DNA of 56,071 nucleotides, from contig NZ_HG322951.1 of assembly GCF_000455325.1 (NCBI RefSeq), positions 24,935-81,005 on the forward strand. The letters are read 5' to 3'. This stretch comes from Mycolicibacterium septicum DSM 44393. GTDB taxonomy: Bacteria; Actinomycetota; Actinomycetes; Mycobacteriales; Mycobacteriaceae. Below, one piece after another: positions 25,721-33,552 of this stretch. The first letter of the stretch is position 1. The number at the start of each line of letters is the position of its first letter. The notes under the pieces are model-generated. The model did not search any database and was not told the DNA's origin. It saw only the letters and a list, made by a program, of their open reading frames with translations. Position numbers and translations under genes: made by a program.

Positions 25721-26419
25721 CTATCGGAGGGCTGCCACCAGTGCGGGGAGATCGGCGACGCTGTCGAGGATGTGGGTGGCGCCGGCCTCGGACAGCTGAG
25801 CCCGGTTGTGGGCTCCGGTCAGCACGCCGATCGAGGCCCGCGCGCCGGCGCGCAGCCCGCTGATGACGTCCGAGGACGAGTCGCCCAGCACGATCATCGA
25901 ACGCACCGAGTCGGTTTCGGTCTGCATCAGCGCGGTCAGCGCCATGTCCGGATAGGGCCGGCCCCGCACGCCCGGCGACGGGCACAACACCAGGTCGGCG
26001 AGGTTGTGCCAGCCGAGGGCGTCGATGATGGCTGCCTGGGTCTCCCGGGCGAATCCGGTGGTCAGCGCGGTCTTGATGCCGCTGGAGCGCAAAGATGTAA
26101 TGACATCTTCAGCGCCCGGGATCGGGCTGCAGTTGCCCTCCGAGACCAGCTGGGCGTAGCAGCGTTCGAACTCCTTGTTCGCGGCCTGCGCCTGCTCCTC
26201 GTTGCCCTTGGCCAGGTGCCGGAAGACCACGATCTTGGACTGCCCCATGGTGTCGGAGACGTAGCGCAGCATCTCCTCGCGATCGGCTTCGGTCTTCGAC
26301 AGACCCGCATGATTGTCAGCGGCCAGGAAGGACTGCTGAACCAGCCCGCTGTCCTCGACGGTGGTTCCGGCCATGTCGAACACGACAAGGCTGATCGGAT
26401 CAGTTGCTTTGGTTCCCAT
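25721..26419 (-). CDS. Phosphonatase-like HAD hydrolase (PhnX-like, TIGR03351 type)
   Basis: The HAD nucleophile motif is DMAGTT (Asp15 to Thr20), matching the phosphonatase form DxAGT and not the ordinary DxDxT. The cap segment TMGQSKIVVFRHL aligns with the PhnX segment that carries the Schiff-base lysine, so Lys62 is the candidate catalytic lysine for C-P bond cleavage. The arginine in RGRPYPDM and the GDSSSDV motif complete the site. The likely substrate is phosphonoacetaldehyde or a hydroxylated version produced by the upstream FAD oxidase. AGGGA lies seven bases before the ATG. Confidence 0.85.
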   Translation of the reverse strand: MGTKATDPISLVVFDMAGTTVEDSGLVQQSFLAADNHAGLSKTEADREEMLRYVSDTMGQSKIVVFRHLAKGNEEQAQAANKEFERCYAQLVSEGNCSPIPGAEDVITSLRSSGIKTALTTGFARETQAAIIDALGWHNLADLVLCPSPGVRGRPYPDMALTALMQTETDSVRSMIVLGDSSSDVISGLRAGARASIGVLTGAHNRAQLSEAGATHILDSVADLPALVAALR

Positions 26420-26445
26420 TGGTTTATCCCTTCGAGTTGGATCGT

Positions 26446-27585
26446 TCAGACGGTGGCGACGAGTCGGTCCAGCGCGTTGCCGACGCTGGCGTGGGCGAGG
26501 CCCATGCTGGTGGTCATGCCGATACCGGTGGTGACGGTGACGACGTGGGTGCCCTCGACGGGCTGTTCGATCAGGAATTCCTGACCGGGGGCAGAGGTGT
26601 AAACGCCCTGCCAGCGTTCGGATACCTCGATGTCATTGACCCCGAACAGTTTCCGGGCCTCATCGAGGAGGACGGCGAAGCCCTCTTCGGATTGGAACGG
26701 CGGCGCGGAGATGTCGCGGTAGTGGGTATCGCCGATCAGGAGTGATCCGTCGGGCTGCGGGGTGTACATCTGGTGCAGGTCGATCGCGACGTAATCGGGG
26801 TGTTCGGCGCGCAACCGGTCGGCCACCGCATCGGTGCTCGGCAGTCCCTCGAATCCCGAGTACCTCAGCAGCGACCAACCGGTGAACAGCGGCGCGGGCA
26901 GGGCGAAGGCCAGCGGCAAGCGGGCCCGCAACATGTGCAGCCGGCACCGCAGCAGGCCGTCGCGTTCGGCCAGCGCCGGGAAGAGCCGGTCGACGTCGTA
27001 GTTGACGGTGACGAACGTCGTACCCGCACGCAACGGTCCGCGCGAGGTGTGTACCACCCCGGGCTCGAAGCCGGAAGCGGCGGTACGCCAATGGAAGTCG
27101 ACACCTTCACTGGCGAGCCACCGCGCGATCGACGGCGCGGCCGTGCGCGGATCGACCTGCAGGTCGTTCGGCAGGTACATGCCGCCGGTGACCCCGGACG
27201 CCACCACGGGGATCCGCTCGAGGATCTGCTCGCGGCTCAGCAGCCGCACCTCGTCGTCCCCGCGCACGGCGGCGAACTCGCCCATCACGGCGAGTTCGTC
27301 GTCGTGGCGCGCGACGCAGAAGGTGCCCGACTCGGCCGACCAGAACCCAGCCTTGCGGGACAGGTCGAGCCAGTGGCGGCGCCCGTTGCGGGCGTAGTCC
27401 CGCGCGACGCCGGACTGCGCCGTGATGCAGGCGTGGCCGAAGTTCTGGACCGATGCGCCGACGACACCGTCGGCGTGATCGACAACGGCGACGCTCAGTC
27501 CCCGCTGATGCGCGTGATAGGCGTGCGCCAGGCCGACGATGCCTGCGCCGACCACGACGACGTCGTAGCTGTGGTGATTTCCCAT
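26446..27585 (-). CDS. FAD-dependent amine oxidoreductase, DadA/HpnW-like (TIGR03364 type)
   Basis: The N-terminal YDVVVVGAGIVGLAHAYHA (about residues 6-24) is the FAD-binding Rossmann motif, followed by a D-amino acid oxidase-like fold ending in GIGMTTSMGLAHASVGNALD. This clade is known to sit beside PhnX-like hydrolases and is thought to deaminate an aminophosphonate related to 2-aminoethylphosphonate to its aldehyde. It is the first gene of the minus-strand operon (oxidase, hydrolase, transporter), with a HutC-type operator 27 bases before the start. Confidence 0.82.
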   Translation of the reverse strand: MGNHHSYDVVVVGAGIVGLAHAYHAHQRGLSVAVVDHADGVVGASVQNFGHACITAQSGVARDYARNGRRHWLDLSRKAGFWSAESGTFCVARHDDELAVMGEFAAVRGDDEVRLLSREQILERIPVVASGVTGGMYLPNDLQVDPRTAAPSIARWLASEGVDFHWRTAASGFEPGVVHTSRGPLRAGTTFVTVNYDVDRLFPALAERDGLLRCRLHMLRARLPLAFALPAPLFTGWSLLRYSGFEGLPSTDAVADRLRAEHPDYVAIDLHQMYTPQPDGSLLIGDTHYRDISAPPFQSEEGFAVLLDEARKLFGVNDIEVSERWQGVYTSAPGQEFLIEQPVEGTHVVTVTTGIGMTTSMGLAHASVGNALDRLVATV

Positions 27586-27611
27586 GCGGATACTGTGGTC
27601 CGCATCACCTC

Positions 27612-27629
27612 AACTTGTCAATACAAGTT
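27612..27629. promoter_or_regulatory. GntR/HutC operator, operon-side copy
   Basis: AACTTGTCAATACAAGTT is a near-perfect palindrome in the AT-rich leader of the FAD oxidase gene. It shares AACTTGTCA--ACAA with the site in front of the GntR gene. The match predicts that the regulator controls both its own gene and the catabolic operon. Confidence 0.75.
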
Positions 27630-27673
27630 TGAAGTTTTTACCTCATGTCTATATATGTAAAGTCCCGTTCACC

Positions 27674-29551
27674 TCACGGCGTGACGATGTCGAAGTTGGG
27701 ATCGGGCCGGTCGAGCACCGCCAGCAGCGACGGCAGGGCCTCGGCGTCACCGGTGACCTCCAGGCCGGGTGAGGTCGCATCGCCCGCCGCGAAGGCCAGT
27801 AGCCGCAGCTTGTTCGCCAGCTTCACGGTGGCCTGCGCGCTCGCCTCGTCGGCATCGGCCTCGCGGTAGACCAGCACCCCGTTGCGCACGGTGAGCCGGT
27901 AGTTGACCGCCACATCGAGGAACGTCACGTCGACGGCCAGGTCGAGACCCCAGGCCCGGGGCCCGTTCACGTTGATCGCAAAGGTGTCGAAGATCTGCTC
28001 GGGGGTGAGCTGTCCGAGCAGCGAGGGCGACGCCGAAGTGGTCGGGGTTCCGAAGTTTCCCTCCCGTAGTTCGGTGGCGCCGCTCAGGAAGAAGTTGCGC
28101 CACGTGGCGTTCTCCGCGCCGTAGGCCAGCTGCTCCAGCACGTCGGCGTAGAGTTCACGGGCTCGCGCGTGGTGTTCATCGGTGAAGATGGCGTGGTCGA
28201 GAAGTGTTGCCGCCCAGCGGAAATCGCCGTCTTCGAAGGCCTTCCCGGCCAGCTCCACCACCCGGTCGACACCGCCCATGGCCTCGACGTAGCGGGGCCC
28301 GATCGCCTCGGGCGGGTGCGGCCACAACCGGGCCGGGCTGCCGTCGAACCAGCCCATGTAACGCTGGTAGACCGCCTTGACGTTGTGGCTCACCGAACCG
28401 TAGTAGCCGTGGGCATGCCAGGCCTTCTCCAGGGCCGGCGGCAGCTGGAAGGTCTCGGCGATCTCGATCCCGGTGTAGCCCTGGTTGAGCTGACGCAACG
28501 TCTGGTCATGCAGGTAGGCGTACAGATCCCGTTGCAGCGAAAGGAATTCGACGATCCGTTCGCGGCCCCAGGTGGGCCAGTGGTGCGAGGCGAACACGAC
28601 GTCGGCACGGTCGGAGAAGGTGTCGATGGCCTCGGTCAGGTAGCCGGCCCAGCCGTGCGGGTCACGTACCAACGCACCGCGCAGGGTCAGCAGGTTGTGC
28701 AGATTGTGGGTGGCGTTCTCGGCCATGCACAGCGCCCTGAGCTTCGGGAAGTAGAAGTGCATCTCGGCGGGCGCCTCGGTGCCCGGTGCCATCTGGAACT
28801 CGATCTCGACACCGTCGATGGTGTGGGTCTCCCCGGTTTCGCGAATGTCGAGGGTCGGCACGATCAGCGCCACCTCGCCCGTCGAGCCGACCTGTCCCAG
28901 CCCGCAGCCGACCTGGCCCTGCGGGCTACGGGCCAGCGCCGCGCCGTACATGTAACCGGCGCGGCGCGCCATCGCGGTGCCGGCGTAGACGTTCTCCTGC
29001 ACGGCGTGCTCGGTGAAGTGTTCCGGCGCGATGACGACGACCTTGCCCGCGTCGACATCGGCCTGGTTGGTCACCCCCAGCACGCCGCCGAAATGATCAG
29101 CGTGGCTGTGGGTATAGATCACCGCGACCACCGCGCGCTCTCCCCGGTGCGCCCGGTACAGCGCCAGCGCGGCGGCCGCGGTCTCGGTGGAGATCAGCGG
29201 ATCGATGACGATGACGCCGGTATCGCCCTCGATGAAGCTGATGTTCGACAGGTCCAGGCCGCGCACCTGATAGATGCCCTCGACCACCTCGTAGAGGCCC
29301 TGTTTGGCACACAGTTGCGACTGACGCCACAGGCTGGGATGCACCGACGTCGGCGCATCGCCGGTCAGGAAGTCATAGGCGTCGTTGTCCCACACCACCC
29401 TTCCGTCGGCGGCCTTCACCACGCAGGGTTCGAGCGCGGCGATGAAGCCCCGGTCAGCGTCCTCGAAATCCCTGGTGTCCTCGAACGGCAGGTTCTTCAG
29501 GTGCGCGCGGTTGGCTGCCTCGATGACTGCGGTAGGTGGCTTCTGCTCCAT
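27674..29551 (-). CDS. Alkyl sulfatase-like metallo-beta-lactamase hydrolase (Rv3762c-like)
   Basis: The metal site THSHADH lies at residues 147-153, with a further ligand region around AENATHNLHN, as in SdsA1-type alkylsulfatases, which split long-chain alkyl sulfate esters. A central dimerisation region and a C-terminal SCP2-like domain (about residues 500-625) follow in the usual order. The 625-aa length is typical. No signal peptide is visible, unlike secreted SdsA1. Mycobacterial substrates are not established for this gene. It ends near the aminophosphonate operon promoter. Confidence 0.88.
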   Translation of the reverse strand: MEQKPPTAVIEAANRAHLKNLPFEDTRDFEDADRGFIAALEPCVVKAADGRVVWDNDAYDFLTGDAPTSVHPSLWRQSQLCAKQGLYEVVEGIYQVRGLDLSNISFIEGDTGVIVIDPLISTETAAAALALYRAHRGERAVVAVIYTHSHADHFGGVLGVTNQADVDAGKVVVIAPEHFTEHAVQENVYAGTAMARRAGYMYGAALARSPQGQVGCGLGQVGSTGEVALIVPTLDIRETGETHTIDGVEIEFQMAPGTEAPAEMHFYFPKLRALCMAENATHNLHNLLTLRGALVRDPHGWAGYLTEAIDTFSDRADVVFASHHWPTWGRERIVEFLSLQRDLYAYLHDQTLRQLNQGYTGIEIAETFQLPPALEKAWHAHGYYGSVSHNVKAVYQRYMGWFDGSPARLWPHPPEAIGPRYVEAMGGVDRVVELAGKAFEDGDFRWAATLLDHAIFTDEHHARARELYADVLEQLAYGAENATWRNFFLSGATELREGNFGTPTTSASPSLLGQLTPEQIFDTFAINVNGPRAWGLDLAVDVTFLDVAVNYRLTVRNGVLVYREADADEASAQATVKLANKLRLLAFAAGDATSPGLEVTGDAEALPSLLAVLDRPDPNFDIVTP

Positions 29552-29569
29552 ACCGAAGAGCGTGCCACC

Positions 29570-30436
29570 TCACGGTGTCGGCACGGTCACGGCTGCCGGA
29601 ACGATCCGGCTGATCTCGTCGGCTCCGTGCCCGGCGGCGACCGCGGCGTCCACGTAACCCCGGAACGCCTCCAGGGCGCCGGCATCCAGACCCGCCGAAG
29701 CCGAGGCCGCGATCAGATGCCGGACCGAGGCTGCCACCGACGACACCGGGGCGCTGGCGTCGCTGTGGCGGTCGGCTTCGATGCGTTCGGCGATCTCGCC
29801 GAAGACCGGCGGCAGGATCGCGGCGATGTTGCCGGCATGCGGCAACAGCTCGGTGGGGGCGATGCCGTGCGCACCGGCCATCGCGAGGGCGTGCACGAAT
29901 CCACTGACCGAGGTCCAGAACACATCGAGCAGCGCCATGTCGAAGGCCGCTGCGCGGCCGATGTCCGCTCCGACCCAGCTGACCGTCGCGAGCGCGTCGA
30001 ACACGGTCCGGTGTGCGTCGAAGAGATCGCGCGGTCCGGCGAAAAGGATACTGGCGTCAGGGGTTCCGATGGTGTCGGTCGGCGTCATGATGGCCCCGTC
30101 GAGGTAGCGCCCGCCGCGTGCGATCACCAGCTCCTCCGTACGGTGCGCGGAATCGGGGACGTCCGAGGACAACCCCACGACCACCCGGCCCGCGATCGCG
30201 TCACCCGCGGCGCCCAGCACTGAGTCCGCGGCCGCCTGGTCGATGACGTTGACCAGGATGAGGTCACTGGCCGCCACCGCGTCGGCAGGCGAATCGGCCC
30301 ACACCGCACCGCGGGCGCGCAGCGCGCCGGCCTTGGCAGGTGTCCGATTCCACACGGTGGTGCGATGATTCGCCGCCACCAGGGCCCCGGCGAGGGCTTG
30401 TCCCATCGGCCCGAGGCCGAGCACGCTCACGGTCAT
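29570..30436 (-). CDS. NADPH-dependent imine reductase-family protein 1
   Basis: The 288-aa protein has the GLGPMG Rossmann motif and a VWNRT segment that binds NADPH phosphate. The LDGAIMTPTDTIGTPDAS segment near the domain joint is the mark of imine reductases and not of ordinary beta-hydroxyacid dehydrogenases. The DMALL stretch in the helical domain carries the aspartate found at the catalytic position of the R-type enzymes (inferred). Its ATG overlaps the stop of the second copy. Natural substrates of the family are cyclic imines, but none is identified here. Confidence 0.82.
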   Translation of the reverse strand: MTVSVLGLGPMGQALAGALVAANHRTTVWNRTPAKAGALRARGAVWADSPADAVAASDLILVNVIDQAAADSVLGAAGDAIAGRVVVGLSSDVPDSAHRTEELVIARGGRYLDGAIMTPTDTIGTPDASILFAGPRDLFDAHRTVFDALATVSWVGADIGRAAAFDMALLDVFWTSVSGFVHALAMAGAHGIAPTELLPHAGNIAAILPPVFGEIAERIEADRHSDASAPVSSVAASVRHLIAASASAGLDAGALEAFRGYVDAAVAAGHGADEISRIVPAAVTVPTP

Positions 30437-31308
30437 GCCGCGGCCCCCTTCTTGATGCTCTCGATGACGCGCGCGAAGCCGTCATTGCCGTGCCCGGCAT
30501 CGATCTGCCGGTGAATCAGCCGCTGCACCACGTCGACGACCTCGGTGCTGATCCCCTGGTCCCGGCTGGCGTCGACGATGTCACTGATATCGGAGAAGAG
30601 CAGGCTCTGCTGGCCGGCGACGGAGTAGTCCCCTCCGTCGATGACGGAAGCGTATTCGGCGATCGAGGGCATCAGTGCCGGCAGCCACGCGGCGGCGCGG
30701 GCGGCGAACTCCTTCGCGGGCACTCCGGCTGCCCCGACCATTGCAGCGCCGTGGAAGAAGCCGGCGAACATCACGTACATGGCCGACAGGAGCGCCAGGT
30801 CGTAGAGCGACGCCATTCCGGCGTCGTCGCCGAAGTACTCAGCGCCACCCCAGATTTCGAAGAACGTCCGATGGTCCTCGAACAACGCGGCCGAGCCGCT
30901 GTAGAGGATCGCCGACTGCGGCGTCGCGATCATCTCCGGCGTCGCCATGATGCCGCCGTCGAGGTAGTCGGCCCCGTGGCGGGCAGCCCAGCGGGCCAGC
31001 TCGCGCGCCCCCTCCGGTGACGTCGTGGTCAGGTTCACCAGGCGGCGCCCGGCCAGCAGGTGCGCCACCGGGTCGAGGACCTCGTGCACCGACGCCTGGT
31101 CGAACAGGCAGACCACGACGAGGTCCGCGTCGAGAGCCTCGGCCGGACCGGCCGCGGCGGTGGCGCCCTCGTCGACGAGCGCTACGGCCCGCGCGGCGGT
31201 GCGGTTCCAGACGATGGTCGGGTGCCCCGCTCCGAGGGCGATGCGGGCCAGCGCCGAACCCATCTCGCCCAGACCGAGAAAACTGACCGAGTGTCGTGTG
31301 GTTGTCAT
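30433..31308 (-). CDS. NADPH-dependent imine reductase-family protein 2
   Basis: The second copy, of 291 aa, shows GLGEMG, VWNRT, LDGGIMATPEMIATPQSAIL and YDLALL at the same places as its neighbour. It is the first of the two co-translated genes (ATGA overlap). I start at the ATG at 31308; the upstream extension to 31488 runs across the regulator's own start. The pair looks like an old tandem duplication that has diverged. A divergent HxlR gene and a palindrome lie upstream. Confidence 0.85.
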   Translation of the reverse strand: MTTTRHSVSFLGLGEMGSALARIALGAGHPTIVWNRTAARAVALVDEGATAAAGPAEALDADLVVVCLFDQASVHEVLDPVAHLLAGRRLVNLTTTSPEGARELARWAARHGADYLDGGIMATPEMIATPQSAILYSGSAALFEDHRTFFEIWGGAEYFGDDAGMASLYDLALLSAMYVMFAGFFHGAAMVGAAGVPAKEFAARAAAWLPALMPSIAEYASVIDGGDYSVAGQQSLLFSDISDIVDASRDQGISTEVVDVVQRLIHRQIDAGHGNDGFARVIESIKKGAAA

Positions 31309-31342
31309 GCCACCATCGTTGGAGAGACACTGACTGCAGGAC

Positions 31343-31369
31343 AAGTACCCACTAAAAAGTGGGATACTT
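31343..31369. promoter_or_regulatory. Probable HxlR operator
   Basis: CCCACT-AAAA-AGTGGG forms a perfect 16-bp palindrome, flanked by AAGTA and TACTT. It sits in the 103-bp gap between the imine reductase operon and the HxlR gene, about equally close to both starts. Such a site fits a regulator controlling both directions. Confidence 0.7.
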
Positions 31370-31411
31370 ACTTTTTTGAAACTATTGGCGCTGAACTGGG
31401 AGGATACCGCC

Positions 31412-31750
31412 ATGAGCCAGCTGGGCAAGTACACCTGCGGACTCGATGCGGCATTCGCCGTGGTCGACGGAAAGTGGAAACCGCTCATCCTCTGGGAGCT
31501 TCAGGCCGGACCGAAACGGTTCAACGCACTGCACCGCAGCCTGCCCGGCGTATCCCAGAAGATGCTGACCCAGCACCTCAAGGAACTCCAGCGTCATGGT
31601 GTGGTGCACCGGGAGAGCTATCACGAGGTGCCGCCGCGGGTGGAGTATTCCATGACTCCCGCGGGTCAGGAGCTACTCGAATCCCTTGAACCGCTGGGAG
31701 ATTGGGCCACCAAGCACATCGGGCTGATATGCGAGGGCGAAGCGGGCTAG
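31412..31750 (+). CDS. HxlR family transcriptional regulator
   Basis: The 112-aa winged-helix protein shows CGLDAAFAVVDGKWKPLILW followed by RFNALHRSLPGVSQKMLTQH and a wing with YHEVPPRVEYSMTPAG, which is the classic HxlR layout. The conserved cysteine near the N-terminus (Cys9) is present and could sense electrophiles, as in other members. The start at 31412 follows GGGAGGA. It faces the imine reductase genes, and its stop overlaps the convergent phosphoesterase stop. Confidence 0.9.
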   Translation: MSQLGKYTCGLDAAFAVVDGKWKPLILWELQAGPKRFNALHRSLPGVSQKMLTQHLKELQRHGVVHRESYHEVPPRVEYSMTPAGQELLESLEPLGDWATKHIGLICEGEAG

Positions 31751-32244
31751 CCGTCCAGTGTGTGCAGGCTGACGTCGGACAGCACCCCCGAGGCGATGCG
31801 CGCCGTCATGTAGGTGCAGTACGGCTGGCGCCGGCGGTCGGTCGGTGACCCCGGATTCAGCAGGCGCAGACCGGTTCTCGCGGTGGTATCCCACGGGATG
31901 TGACTGTGCCCGAAGACCAGGACGTCGGTTCCGGGGTAGTCCCTGGCCATCCGGGCCTCCCGCCCGGTGGCCGCACCGGTTTCGTGCACGACGGTGAATC
32001 GCAGACCGTCCAGCGTCACGTCGGCGCGCTCGGGCAGTCGCCTGCGCAGTTCCGCCCCGTCGTTGTTGCCCCAGCAGCCGATCAGGTGCGCCGCACGCGA
32101 GCTGAGCGCGTCGAGCAGTGCGGGGTCGACCCAATCACCGGCGTGGACAACGACATCCGCCTGGTCCACCTCATCCCACACCTGAGCCGGGAGGTCCTTG
32201 GCGCGCTTGGGTACATGGGTATCGGCGATCAGCAGCAGCCGCAT
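31747..32244 (-). CDS. Metallophosphoesterase (YfcE/MJ0936-like)
   Basis: All calcineurin-like motifs appear in order: DTH (Asp8, His10), HAGDW, GNND, VHE and GHSH. The protein is 165 aa, the size of small bacterial phosphodiesterases such as YfcE. Substrate and partner are unknown. It stands alone between two genes facing other ways. Confidence 0.85.
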   Translation of the reverse strand: MRLLLIADTHVPKRAKDLPAQVWDEVDQADVVVHAGDWVDPALLDALSSRAAHLIGCWGNNDGAELRRRLPERADVTLDGLRFTVVHETGAATGREARMARDYPGTDVLVFGHSHIPWDTTARTGLRLLNPGSPTDRRRQPYCTYMTARIASGVLSDVSLHTLDG

Positions 32245-32295
32245 CCAGCCGAGCCTAGTTGACCGATACCGACGAGCCCGGGATCTCGCGCCGCT

Positions 32296-32301
32296 TACAC
32301 T
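32296..32301 (+). promoter_or_regulatory. Possible -10 box of a leaderless promoter
   Basis: TACACT lies seven bases before the ATG of the broken membrane-protein gene. That distance would place the first transcribed base at or next to the start codon, as in leaderless mycobacterial mRNAs. No matching -35 box is visible at the usual distance. Confidence 0.4.
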
Positions 32302-32307
32302 CCGACC

Positions 32308-32686
32308 ATGGATCTACTACGCAACGTAGTTGTTTATGCTCATCTCATCGGTTTCGCAGTCATGGTCGGCGCCTGGATCGCCGAGGCCGCGGCCCGACGC
32401 TTCCTCATCACCCCGGTGATGACCTACGGCATGACCCTGTCTCTCATCACCGATGACCCTGTCTCTCATCACCGGCCTGGCCCTGGCCGCACCCTGGCCG
32501 GCCGGCATCGTCGTGAACTATCCCAAGATCGGCACCAAGCTGATCATCCTGGTGGCGCTCGGCGCGGTGCTGGGCATCGGCACCGCGCGCCAGCGTCGCG
32601 CGGGCGGCCAACCGGTCATGGGCCTGTTCATCGCCGCGGGCGTGTTGCCCCTGCTCGCGTCGGCGATCGCGGTGCTGTGGAACTGA
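32308..32686 (+). pseudogene. Small membrane-protein gene broken by a 22-bp tandem duplication
   Basis: The first frame runs MDLLRNVVVYAHLIGFAVMV and onward to residue 41. A tandem repeat of 22 bases then shifts the frame, and the sensible sequence resumes in the next frame as MTLSLITGLALAAPWPAG up to ALLN-type end IAVLWN. Removing one repeat copy restores a continuous protein of about 118 aa with three or four membrane helices. The second repeat copy supplies its own ATG at 32453, from which a 77-aa fragment could be made. I do not recognise the family. Confidence 0.7.
32431..32474. repeat. Perfect 22-bp tandem direct repeat
   Basis: The 22-base unit begins ATGACCCTGTCTCTC and ends ATCACCG. 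It occurs twice with no spacer and no mismatch. Because 22 is not a multiple of three, the repeat shifts the reading frame of the membrane-protein gene. Confidence 0.95.
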
Positions 32687-32720
32687 GGCCCCGGCCACGA
32701 ACCTGAGCTGAACCTGAGAC

Positions 32721-32770
32721 GTTCCCGTAAAGTTAACTGGCAAAGAACAATTGTCGGCAGGTACGGGAAC
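32721..32770. promoter_or_regulatory. Nested palindromes in front of a hypothetical gene
   Basis: GTTCCCGTA and TACGGGAAC are inverted across 32 bases. Inside lie two further eight-base palindromes, AGTTAACT and ACAATTGT. The right outer arm ends one base before the ATG at 32772, so pairing could hide the ribosome binding region. Confidence 0.45.
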
Positions 32771-32771
32771 G

Positions 32772-33203
32772 ATGAGTCACAGACACGCCATGGCAACGGC
32801 CAAGGTCATGCGCACGGCGGCCTTCACCGGATGCGATTCACCGCAGGGTGACACCCGCGTACGGGCGAGGACGCGCCCTGCGGCTTCCGCGCGTCAAACC
32901 CACCACGGTGTGGCCGAGCAGCCGCGGCGGCGCCGCTATGTCGGACAGTTGAAGACCTCGACATCCACGGTGGCCGGCCGGTCGCCGTGGATGAACGATC
33001 GCGTCACCGTGCTGCGCGGGTTCCTGGCCGATCTGCACGGCCTGCACCTCCCGCCCGAATTCGCCCGGGTTCAGGTGGCCGGCCACATCGAGCTCCTGGT
33101 CTCCGTGCTGCGGCTGAACCGTCAGACCGCGCGTCAGTTCGTGACCGACGACGTACTGCGCGAGATGGCCGTCGACATCGCGACAGCCGTCGCTTCCGAG
33201 TAG
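32772..33203 (+). CDS. Conserved hypothetical protein, about 143 aa
   Basis: The N-terminal half is basic and low in order, with RRRRYVGQLKTSTSTVAG, while the C-terminal half is a likely helical domain (WMNDRVTVLRGFLADLHGLHL, then LRLNRQTARQFVTDDVLRE). The start is uncertain: the ATG at 32772 sits just after an inverted repeat, and a later Met near residue 79 is possible. I recognise no family. A strong terminator follows. Confidence 0.5.
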   Translation: MSHRHAMATAKVMRTAAFTGCDSPQGDTRVRARTRPAASARQTHHGVAEQPRRRRYVGQLKTSTSTVAGRSPWMNDRVTVLRGFLADLHGLHLPPEFARVQVAGHIELLVSVLRLNRQTARQFVTDDVLREMAVDIATAVASE

Positions 33204-33216
33204 CACCCCCAACCGA

Positions 33217-33256
33217 AAAAATCGAGGCGCGGTCTGCTGACCGCGCCTCGATTTTT
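33217..33256. terminator. Strong bidirectional terminator
   Basis: A perfect 18-bp stem, AAAAATCGAGGCGCGGTC against its complement, closes on a TGCT loop and ends in five T. It stops the hypothetical gene on the plus strand and tRNA-Arg on the minus strand. Confidence 0.9.
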
Positions 33257-33262
33257 CTAGAG

Positions 33263-33335
33263 TGCGCCCGAAGGGATTCGAACCCCTAACCTTCTGATCC
33301 GTAGTCAGATGCTCTATCCGTTGAGCTACGGGCGC
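33263..33335 (-). tRNA. tRNA-Arg (anticodon ACG)
   Basis: The 73-base sequence has a GCGCCCG acceptor stem, an anticodon loop CTACGGA giving ACG, and a T arm with GGTTCGAATCC. CCA is not encoded. The ACG anticodon must be edited to inosine by TadA, which is also encoded in this window. Confidence 0.95.
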
Positions 33336-33372
33336 CTAGCGTTATTCAGTTGTGCGGTTGACGGATCAACCG

Positions 33373-33464
33373 TGGCGGAGGCGAGAGGATTTGAACCTCC
33401 GGTCCCCTTTAAGGGGGACAACTCATTAGCAGTGAGTCCCATTCGGCCGCTCTGGCACGCCTCC
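33373..33464 (-). tRNA. tRNA-Ser (anticodon GCT)
   Basis: The acceptor stem GGAGGCG pairs with CGCCTCC, the anticodon loop CTGCTAA gives GCT, and a long variable arm (GTCCCC paired with GGGGAC) marks a serine tRNA. The CCA end is encoded. It lies 37 bases upstream of tRNA-Arg on the same strand, so both may be cut from one transcript. Confidence 0.95.
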
Positions 33465-33552
33465 TTTGAACTTCTGTGAGGGTACCGGACTCCGTCCTGT
33501 CGCCCGAAACCGCCGAGGGCACACAGTACACAGCCTCCCCTATCCTGGCCAA

